From a virus: DNA of 26,168 nt. Below, one piece after another: positions 21,574 to 26,168 of the stretch. The translations under genes were made by a program, and so were the position numbers. The stretch is from positions 1-26,168 of IMG/VR virus record IMGVR_UViG_3300020184_000301; one strand, given 5' to 3'. The notes under the pieces are model-generated. The model was not told the origin of the DNA and searched no databases. It saw nothing but the letters and a program-made list of their open reading frames with translations. How positions within the stretch are numbered: position 1 is the stretch's first letter; every line of letters begins with the position of its first letter.

Positions 21574-21954
21574 ATGATGGTAAGAACACTAGCTGCAGCG
21601 TTTGCTGTGTTTGCGACAACCGCTGCAGCACATGAATGGACACCAACATATCCTAAACTCAAGAAGTCAATATATGACGCCGTTTGCGTGACAACCATGA
21701 CATTATTTAATAGAAGAAATGATGCATCGTTTTACGAGATTGACGTTTATAATGCTGATTGGGAACCAATTCCTTTTGCTACACCAGAAAAAGTATTTAG
21801 AGTTGACTACTTAGAAAGAAAAACAGTCGAAGTGTATGTTCGCGAGAACGATGCACCTTCTGCTGCTTATATCTGTAGCACCTCTAAACTATTAAGTGAA
21901 GATGTGCAATCAACAGGAATATCTTCAAGGATATGTTCTAAGATTAAACATTGA
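21574..21954 (+). CDS. Exported Ig-like or chaperone-like protein (126 aa)
   Basis: ATG 21574 has GGAG 7 nt upstream. Signal peptide (MMVRTLAAAFAVFATTAAAH). The mature part has strands CVTTMTLFNRRNDASFYEID, WEPIPFAT, KTVEVYVREND and AYICSTSKL, with four Cys after the signal. The pattern of strands resembles the single Ig-like domain of pilus-chaperone-type proteins, but the evidence is weak. Arg is mostly AGA, unlike the early genes. Confidence 0.7.
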   Translation: MMVRTLAAAFAVFATTAAAHEWTPTYPKLKKSIYDAVCVTTMTLFNRRNDASFYEIDVYNADWEPIPFATPEKVFRVDYLERKTVEVYVRENDAPSAAYICSTSKLLSEDVQSTGISSRICSKIKH

Positions 21955-21965
21955 GGGGAAGTATA

Positions 21966-22418
21966 ATGAAAAATGGATGGATCCCACATGTAACTATGTT
22001 ATATGGATTGGTATTAATTCTTTTTATATTATTAATGTTATCGCCTAGTAAAGCTGGCGCTGACTCTTCATCATTAAACTTGGCGATCCCAAGCGCACCG
22101 GGTAGTTATCAATCGGATAAGTTTAGAGCTGGTGAGCTGGATTGTCAGAATGCTATAGGATCTGCAACCACACTAGAGTTTGGCGTGATGGGTATGTTAG
22201 ACAATGGATACTATGATTCATTGAACAATTATTTCAATAGCACCAGAACTGGCGATGTTGGGGTATACGCAAGAATTGTTATTCCATTAGGTGCAAAACC
22301 TAAGCAAAGAATTGATTGTAATAGATTGTATGAAATTGAACTAAGAACAAAAGAATTAGAACTAATGAAGCTGGAAAGAGAACTACAACAGCTTCGTGAA
22401 TTGGCATTTGAGGAGTAA
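21966..22418 (+). CDS. Membrane-anchored protein with C-terminal coiled coil (150 aa)
   Basis: Start ATG 21966 with AGGGGA upstream; the in-frame TTG 21951 lacks one. The N-terminus has a hydrophobic helix (MLYGLVLILFILLMLSPS) ending in a possible cleavage site KAGA. The middle contains NLAIPSAPGSYQ, FRAGELDCQNAIGSATTLEF and VGVYARIVIPLG, and the C-terminus is a charged helix with heptads (ELRTKELELMKLERELQQL). Two Cys may pair. Role unknown; it is part of the exported cluster. Confidence 0.72.
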   Translation: MKNGWIPHVTMLYGLVLILFILLMLSPSKAGADSSSLNLAIPSAPGSYQSDKFRAGELDCQNAIGSATTLEFGVMGMLDNGYYDSLNNYFNSTRTGDVGVYARIVIPLGAKPKQRIDCNRLYEIELRTKELELMKLERELQQLRELAFEE

Positions 22419-22422
22419 TGCT

Positions 22423-22584
22423 ATGGACGATAAACAAATAGAAATTTTACTGCACGATCTAGGTAGAAAATATCAAGATGATAGTTTTAGGAAAGCGGGC
22501 GACCGTGTTTCAGAGTTATTGAAGTTAGAAAAAAACCTTATAAATACCGATAGAGATTTATACTATAAACTATTGAAAAATTAA
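22423..22584 (+). CDS. Small helical protein (53 aa)
   Basis: ATG 22423 is 4 bp after the previous stop with TGAGGAG upstream; an in-frame extension back to 22396 would overlap the preceding gene. The product MDDKQIEILLHDLGRKYQDD and on is a charged, all-helical soluble protein. A TATAAATA late-promoter box lies in its 3' end. Function unknown. Confidence 0.65.
   Translation: MDDKQIEILLHDLGRKYQDDSFRKAGDRVSELLKLEKNLINTDRDLYYKLLKN
22539..22546 (+). promoter_or_regulatory. T4-type late promoter
   Basis: TATAAATA inside the 3' end of the 53-aa gene, about 84 bp before ATG 22630. Exact consensus match, but only eight bases, so chance is possible. Confidence 0.4.
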
Positions 22585-22629
22585 CAGATAACGTAGGAGC
22601 AGTTGTAGGAATAGATTGGAGATTCTAAA

Positions 22630-23184
22630 ATGGCAGAATTTGAATTCGGAGGGGTGACCTTCAAAGGTGGCAAGATGTTTGCCATTCTAACTGCTTTATC
22701 TACGCTTGGTGGTGCAGCATGGGGAGCATTCGAGTTCTATGCTGACTACATGGATATGAAAGAAATTATCCAAAACATAGATACTGGTGCGATCGCAGCA
22801 AGAGCAGATGTGATAGAAACCCAACTACAAGAGGCTATAGACTATACACGAGATATCAAAGACGGACTCCGTGATGATATCATTAAGCTAGAAGGTTCAA
22901 TCGATCGAATTGAAGATAAAGTCGATGAATCAGAAACAAGAATAAAGAACGCGCAGGACTCCATTGAATCTACACTTGAAACCGTCAGAAATGAAATGAA
23001 TCAAGTTGAAAAGGATGTGACTGCAAGCATTCGTGAAGTAGAAGACACTACCCGTGAATCAGAAAAAGATGTACGGGATACAATGAGACAAACAGAGACG
23101 CGGATAGATGTCGAAATGGATCTTCTCGAGAAAAGACTAAACGAGAAATTACAAGAAGCATTAGATAACCCATTGTCAAATTAA
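22630..23184 (+). CDS. Membrane-anchored long coiled-coil protein (184 aa)
   Basis: Residues 15-35 form a single hydrophobic helix (MFAILTALSTLGGAAWGAF). From about residue 40 the chain is almost continuous charged coiled coil (IKLEGSIDRIEDKVDES, RNEMNQVEKDVTASI). There is no Cys. The N-in, short TM and long helix layout fits phage membrane or virion-associated proteins, and spanin-like roles cannot be excluded. Last gene of the exported cluster; a promoter follows directly. Confidence 0.75.
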   Translation: MAEFEFGGVTFKGGKMFAILTALSTLGGAAWGAFEFYADYMDMKEIIQNIDTGAIAARADVIETQLQEAIDYTRDIKDGLRDDIIKLEGSIDRIEDKVDESETRIKNAQDSIESTLETVRNEMNQVEKDVTASIREVEDTTRESEKDVRDTMRQTETRIDVEMDLLEKRLNEKLQEALDNPLSN

Positions 23185-23187
23185 AAG

Positions 23188-23217
23188 GTTACATTTATCC
23201 GGTTTTTGTGGTACTAT
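23188..23217 (+). promoter_or_regulatory. Early-type promoter of the DUF458 gene
   Basis: GTTACA (23188-23193), 18-bp spacer, TACTAT (23212-23217). The -10 is part of a 16-bp palindrome. Confidence 0.55.
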
Positions 23218-23227
23218 ACGTATAGTA
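23212..23227. promoter_or_regulatory. 16-bp perfect palindrome, possible operator
   Basis: TACTATACGTATAGTA reads the same on both strands. It covers the -10 region and start of the promoter at 23188-23217, where a dimeric repressor could block transcription. Confidence 0.5.
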
Positions 23228-23246
23228 TTACAGAAAAGAGGATAAA

Positions 23247-23738
23247 ATGTTTACCCGATCACAAATTGAAGAACTAGTAGAGCTTTTAATCGAATTGGAC
23301 CCAGAAACCAAAGTGTATCTGGGGTGTGACTCAGTGCGCTATATGGACAATTCTGGAAAGCAGATGGCTCGATTTGCTACTGTTGCAATCGTACACATGA
23401 ATGGTAAAAACGGCTGTCGTATCTTCTCGAACGTCAGTCGTGAGTCTGACTATGATATGAAGCCAAGTCGACCGAAGATGCGTATGATGAAGGAAGTTCA
23501 GAAAGTTTGTGAACTGTACAACCAAATCGGTCCATTCATCGATGAGTTCAATGTTGAGATCCACCTTGACATTAACCTTGATCCAAAGCACGGTTCAAGT
23601 TGTGCCGCCACCGAAGCTGCTGGTTATGTTCTAGGTATGACGGGTATTGAACCAAAACTGAAGCCGGAGAGTTGGGCAGCAAGCTTTGGTGCAGATGGTG
23701 TTGCACACGGTAAGGCAATCATCACAGAGGAAATGTAA
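23247..23738 (+). CDS. DUF458/YkuK-type RNase H-like protein
   Basis: 163 aa. YLGCDSVR with Asp28 is the first strand acid of an RNase H-like fold. VEIHLDINLDPKHGSSCAA and ATEAAGYVLGMTG, then SWAASFGADGVAHG, match the DUF458 (YkuK) family signature as I know it. Members are thought to be nuclease-like with unproven substrate. AAGAGGATAA gives the ribosome binding site for ATG 23247. It has its own promoter with a palindromic operator-like site. Confidence 0.8.
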   Translation: MFTRSQIEELVELLIELDPETKVYLGCDSVRYMDNSGKQMARFATVAIVHMNGKNGCRIFSNVSRESDYDMKPSRPKMRMMKEVQKVCELYNQIGPFIDEFNVEIHLDINLDPKHGSSCAATEAAGYVLGMTGIEPKLKPESWAASFGADGVAHGKAIITEEM

Positions 23739-23750
23739 TTTTTTTGAAAA

Positions 23751-23821
23751 AAATGCACATAGGGGGGTTTACTTTGTTGAAAAAATGATTATATTACTAC
23801 TATCAACAACGGAGATACTGA
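23751..23821 (+). repeat. Promoter/leader cassette, copy A
   Basis: Shares AAATGCACATAGGGGGGTTTAC with copy B (24181), and ATATTACTACTATCAACAA plus GGAGATACT downstream. The spacer between -35 and -10 differs. Copy C (25262) is a more diverged relative. Confidence 0.85.
23768..23795 (+). promoter_or_regulatory. Early-type promoter, cassette A
   Basis: TTTACT (23768-23773), 16-bp spacer, TATATT (23790-23795); preceded by six G. Start near 23803, GGAG before ATG 23823. Confidence 0.7.
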
Positions 23822-23822
23822 T

Positions 23823-24182
23823 ATGATCATCATCCACCAGATCAACCTCACCAACGAACAAATCGATACCATCAACCGTACTGGTAGCCACGATTCGGTT
23901 CCAGCACAACGTGTTCGTCTCAAGACCCAATTCGGTGGTTCTGAAGGCTTTGATCACTCCGACTTCAAATTCTACAAAGAAGCAATCAAGGTCGATACTG
24001 ACGATCTTGAAGAAGCTTTTACGCTTACCAATCTTTATAATGATCATTCCCGCGTATTCGCTCTTGGCGATCATCACTCCACTTCGGTTGGGGATATCCT
24101 TCAAAAGGGGGATCGTTACTTCATGGTCGAGGCTTTCGGTTTCAAAGAAATTTACTTCTTTCAAGATGAATTGGAGGCATAA
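23823..24182 (+). CDS. Early-type hypothetical protein (119 aa)
   Basis: ATG 23823 is preceded by ACGGAGATACTGAT. MIIIHQINLTNEQIDTINRT, then GSHDSVPAQRVRL and TDDLEEAFTLTNL, FALGDHHSTSVGD and EAFGFKEIYFF, look like a conserved soluble protein of marine T4-like phages. No catalytic motif. The promoter cassette suggests strong early expression, as for host-takeover proteins. Confidence 0.75.
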   Translation: MIIIHQINLTNEQIDTINRTGSHDSVPAQRVRLKTQFGGSEGFDHSDFKFYKEAIKVDTDDLEEAFTLTNLYNDHSRVFALGDHHSTSVGDILQKGDRYFMVEAFGFKEIYFFQDELEA

Positions 24183-24253
24183 ATGCACATAGGGGGGTTT
24201 ACATTTCAAACGAAATACCTTATATTACTACTATCAACAATGGAGATACTATC
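24181..24253 (+). repeat. Promoter/leader cassette, copy B
   Basis: 22-bp match to copy A upstream of the -35, and nearly the same leader after the -10. It overlaps the stop codon of the 23823 gene. Confidence 0.85.
24198..24226 (+). promoter_or_regulatory. Early-type promoter, cassette B
   Basis: TTTACA (24198-24203), 17-bp spacer beginning TTTCAAACG, TATATT (24221-24226). The strongest consensus match of the set together with 9369. Confidence 0.8.
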
Positions 24254-24493
24254 ATGATGAAGTTTGATGAAGCCCTCGCTGAAATCGGTGTTTGGAATGC
24301 TACTAATGCTCTTAAGCCTGTAAGCATCCAACGAACTTTTCGTGGTACATATAACCTTAGCATGCCCCATGGCGATCTTGAAAGGGTTCGACCTATCTGT
24401 GTGACAGGTCTTTCTACCTTTGACCGAGCCAAGCGTTATGCTGAGACGTACGTTGGCTTTTCGTTCGATCTTGATGAATACATAGCGGCTTAA
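24254..24493 (+). CDS. Early-type hypothetical protein (79 aa)
   Basis: ATGATG at 24254/24257 after ATGGAGATACTATC. Small soluble protein (MKFDEALAEIGVWNATNALK, then TFRGTYNLSMPHGDL) with no known motif. It is directly followed (TAAATG) by the metalloprotease-like gene, so the two share the cassette B promoter. Confidence 0.7.
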   Translation: MMKFDEALAEIGVWNATNALKPVSIQRTFRGTYNLSMPHGDLERVRPICVTGLSTFDRAKRYAETYVGFSFDLDEYIAA

Positions 24494-24925
24494 ATGGCTA
24501 ATAATATTTACGTTGAAGGTGGGACTTATAGACAAAAGAAGTATGTCTTGAGTCTCACCAATTTTTGTTTGCAAAAGCTTCTACCACGACATAAGACTCT
24601 TACTGTTCAAATCCAATTGAAAAGACTCTCGGATGGGTCTGTTGGTAATTGTATGGTCACAGATGGATTTCCTAAGAACCCGAGAGAGTTTGAGATTGAG
24701 ATTGACTCTCGTATGAAACAGAGAGATCTGCTTACAACTCTTGCGCATGAGATGGTTCACGTAAAGCAATATATTCGTGGTGAGATACCATACGTTTTCC
24801 CGAAGGATGGCAACTATTATGAATGGTCATGGGAAATTGAAGCCTTTGGTCGTGAGTGGAGTTTGTTTCGTCAATGGACTGTTCAAGAAAGGTTAGATCA
24901 AAAGAGATGGGCAAGGTTGGTTTAA
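24494..24925 (+). CDS. Zinc metalloprotease-like (SprT-like) protein
   Basis: 143 aa. LLTTLAHEMVHVKQY holds the HExxH zinc motif (His85, Glu86, His89), and SWEIEAFGREWSLF downstream could supply the third ligand Glu, as in gluzincins and SprT-like proteins. The N-terminal half predicts a beta-sheet region (LTVQIQLKRLSDG). No signal peptide, so intracellular. The substrate is unknown; a protein-cleaving role in host takeover or DNA-protein crosslink repair is inference. It overlaps the next gene by 19 bp. Confidence 0.72.
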   Translation: MANNIYVEGGTYRQKKYVLSLTNFCLQKLLPRHKTLTVQIQLKRLSDGSVGNCMVTDGFPKNPREFEIEIDSRMKQRDLLTTLAHEMVHVKQYIRGEIPYVFPKDGNYYEWSWEIEAFGREWSLFRQWTVQERLDQKRWARLV

Positions 24926-25263
24926 TCGTGGGTATAAACCCCACAAAGGCACAGTACCGCAAGGGATGTGCTTGGTATCGTTTACAAGACTGGATCGACG
25001 AGCTCAATGTCGGTATAGTAGCGTTTACGAATCTTTCCCATGATCCATACTGGGATAAGCGTACGCTCGACCGCGAGTACGTGCTCTCGTGCGTACGCGG
25101 GCACGAGAAGGTAATAGCATTAGGTGGATTAGTATCTCAGACCTTAACAAAACTTGGTGTAGACCACTTCACCCTTCCCCACCCTTCTCCTCTGAATCGG
25201 CAGATCAATGATCCAGAATTTATCTCAAAAAAGTTGGAAAAATGTCGTAATTATTTGAATTAG
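24907..25263 (+). CDS. Uracil-DNA-glycosylase-superfamily-like protein (118 aa)
   Basis: Start ATG 24907 with AAAAGAG upstream, inside the end of the metalloprotease gene; the in-frame 24856 start would overlap by 70 bp. IVGINPTKAQYRKGCAWYR corresponds to the first catalytic loop of UDG-fold proteins, and ALGGLVSQTLTKLGVDHFTL, then PHPSPLNRQ (His92 to Asn97), is close to the HPS-type motif 2. At 118 aa it is shorter than known UDGs (190-230), so it may be a minimal relative or a base-modification-related protein. Activity is not established. Confidence 0.6.
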   Translation: MGKVGLIVGINPTKAQYRKGCAWYRLQDWIDELNVGIVAFTNLSHDPYWDKRTLDREYVLSCVRGHEKVIALGGLVSQTLTKLGVDHFTLPHPSPLNRQINDPEFISKKLEKCRNYLN

Positions 25264-25321
25264 GGGGTTCACAAACGATTCGAAAAGCCTTATATTAGTA
25301 GTATCAACAAGGAGATACCTA
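25262..25321 (+). repeat. Promoter/leader cassette, copy C
   Basis: AGGGGGTTCACA, TATATTAGTAGTATCAACAA and GGAGATACC resemble copies A and B with several substitutions. Confidence 0.75.
25268..25296 (+). promoter_or_regulatory. Early-type promoter, cassette C
   Basis: TTCACA (25268-25273), 17-bp spacer, TATATT (25291-25296). Start near 25303; AAGGAG before ATG 25322. Confidence 0.75.
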
Positions 25322-25708
25322 ATGTTCGATATCATCAGTGACCTTCACAAAGATGCCCGCGGTTTCCGTCCTACTGAAGACTGGATGATCATGTTCGAGA
25401 ACCAGTCTGAAGAAATGCAGCAAGAGATCTTTGACGGTCTTGTCGAAGAGCTGGAAGAAGCTAACGAAGAAGAAGCTCGTCTAGAAGCTCTGGCTCTTGA
25501 GCAGTTTAACCAACTGCTTGCCAAGTGCATGAGCTACGGTGCTCAGAGCCGCGAAGATGCTCTTCGTTGGATGATTCAAGATACCAAGTTCTACAATGAA
25601 CAATGCGTTGAGCATTGGGTCTGGAACCAAGGCATCTTGTTTACCGACGAAGGTCGTGCTCTAGTCAAAGAGCTGATGGAAATCGTTAAGTTTGAGGAGT
25701 ATGCATAA
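25322..25708 (+). CDS. Acidic early-type hypothetical protein (128 aa)
   Basis: Starts MFDIISDLHKDARGFRPTED and continues with a Glu/Ala-rich helix (FDGLVEELEEANEEEARLEA) and Trp-containing helices. Very acidic and soluble; could be a DNA mimic or host-binding protein, but that is a guess from composition. TAATG overlap with the next gene. Confidence 0.75.
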   Translation: MFDIISDLHKDARGFRPTEDWMIMFENQSEEMQQEIFDGLVEELEEANEEEARLEALALEQFNQLLAKCMSYGAQSREDALRWMIQDTKFYNEQCVEHWVWNQGILFTDEGRALVKELMEIVKFEEYA

Positions 25709-25956
25709 TGGACAACGATGAACCTATTAACCTTCATAAAGGTATTGTCTTAATCTCTTCTGGTAAACTTCCTGAACACGGTTCCCCTCAGGATCGTGGT
25801 GCAGCAGATGCTTACTATGGTCGAAAGTTTAGTCCACACTGGTATCCGAATGGCACTGGTAGGAACCCGAGAATCGAAATGGCTGAAATGACTCAAGATC
25901 AGATTGATCAATATTCTTACGGATTTAACAATGAAGAAGATCGAAAGGACTGGTGA
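25708..25956 (+). CDS. Small conserved-type phage protein (82 aa)
   Basis: ATG overlaps the stop of the previous gene. The segment LPEHGSPQDRGAADAYYGRK, then PHWYPNGTGRNPRI, looks like a conserved small family in T4-like phages and resembles short proteins of other phage groups. No function known. Confidence 0.75.
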   Translation: MDNDEPINLHKGIVLISSGKLPEHGSPQDRGAADAYYGRKFSPHWYPNGTGRNPRIEMAEMTQDQIDQYSYGFNNEEDRKDW

Positions 25957-25961
25957 TAATA

Positions 25962-26168
25962 ATGGAAATTCATGGTGTAGAAAATATGACCTTAGCTGAA
26001 GCTCAAGCTTTTGCCTTAGAATACATTAAGACTCTTCGAGTTAAAGCTTCTAAACAGTGGCGACTAAAACAAGATATTATTGAAGCCCCTACTTCTACAG
26101 AAGTATCACGTATTTTATGGCAACTTGAGCTAGCTGGCCAAGGTCTAGGTACTGTTGGATCTGCATGG
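25962..26168 (+). CDS. Hypothetical protein, 3' end outside window
   Basis: ATG 25962 is 5 bp after the previous stop, and the frame is open for 69 codons to the window edge. The product MEIHGVENMTLAEAQAFALE and on is helical and soluble, with ASKQWRLKQDIIEAPTSTEV. Not recognised. Confidence 0.6.
   Translation, partial: MEIHGVENMTLAEAQAFALEYIKTLRVKASKQWRLKQDIIEAPTSTEVSRILWQLELAGQGLGTVGSAW

Noticed and set aside
25075-25115. GC-rich inverted repeat CTCGTGC/GCACGAG
   Set aside because: It lies wholly inside the UDG-like coding sequence and is explained by codon content; no regulatory context.
1-26168. CRISPR arrays, insertion sequences or integrase/attachment sites
   Set aside because: No regularly spaced repeats, transposase motifs or integrase signatures were seen; the only sizable repeats are the promoter cassettes.

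Overview
This window looks like part of the genome of a T4-superfamily (contractile-tailed) bacteriophage that infects an alphaproteobacterium, probably in water. The T4-type core is clear: a family B DNA polymerase (gp43), a UvsX recombinase, a gp41 DnaB-type helicase and a gp1-like deoxynucleotide kinase. Genes are tightly packed with TAATG/ATGA overlaps, almost all on the + strand. Host-derived genes (tspO, kdsA, kdsB, ugd, asnB) are inserted between them. The alphaproteobacterial link comes from a circularly permuted, two-piece tmRNA gene at about 18248-18606, the gene layout typical of that class. No 16S or other host marker is present, so the host call is an inference.

Layout. 1-858: 5'-truncated tspO and two small helical proteins. 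870-5241: a terminator that contains a promoter, then DNA polymerase, a MazG-like pyrophosphohydrolase, a primase-like (AEP) protein and a PD-(D/E)XK-like nuclease. 5265-9353: carbohydrate and small-gene block: KDO-8-phosphate synthase, CMP-KDO synthetase, seven small overlapping genes (two of 53 and 57 codons), a cupin and a phosphomannomutase-like HAD protein. 9369-16825: nucleotide and replication operon: a ThyA-family protein with the dCMP-hydroxymethylase-type Asp, a glutamine-dependent asparagine synthetase homologue, dCMP deaminase, a short UDP-sugar dehydrogenase, UvsX, gp41 helicase and ThyX. 16885-18026: exported SleB-type hydrolase and dNMP kinase. 18027-18606: structured noncoding DNA and the permuted tmRNA, whose spacer holds a 36-codon membrane-peptide ORF. 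18636-19401: small outer-membrane beta-barrel-like protein and, convergent to it, the only minus-strand gene, an EF-hand/two-TM protein. 19645-23184: a cluster of six exported or membrane-anchored proteins plus one 53-aa protein with no visible export signal, probably late-expressed. 23247-26168: early-type small genes, several driven by near-identical promoter/leader cassettes, including an RNase H-like DUF458 protein, an HEMVH metalloprotease-like protein and a uracil-DNA-glycosylase-like protein.

Regulation. At least seven sites fit GTTTACA or close variants, 16-18 bp, then TATATT/TATAAT, resembling T4 early promoters read by host sigma70 polymerase. Two TATAAATA boxes match the T4 late-promoter consensus and lie before the exported-protein cluster and before its last gene. 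Together the block suggests a phage that remodels nucleotide pools (possibly making modified cytosine), host surface sugars and ribosome rescue. Functional statements rest on motif recognition by eye, with no database search.
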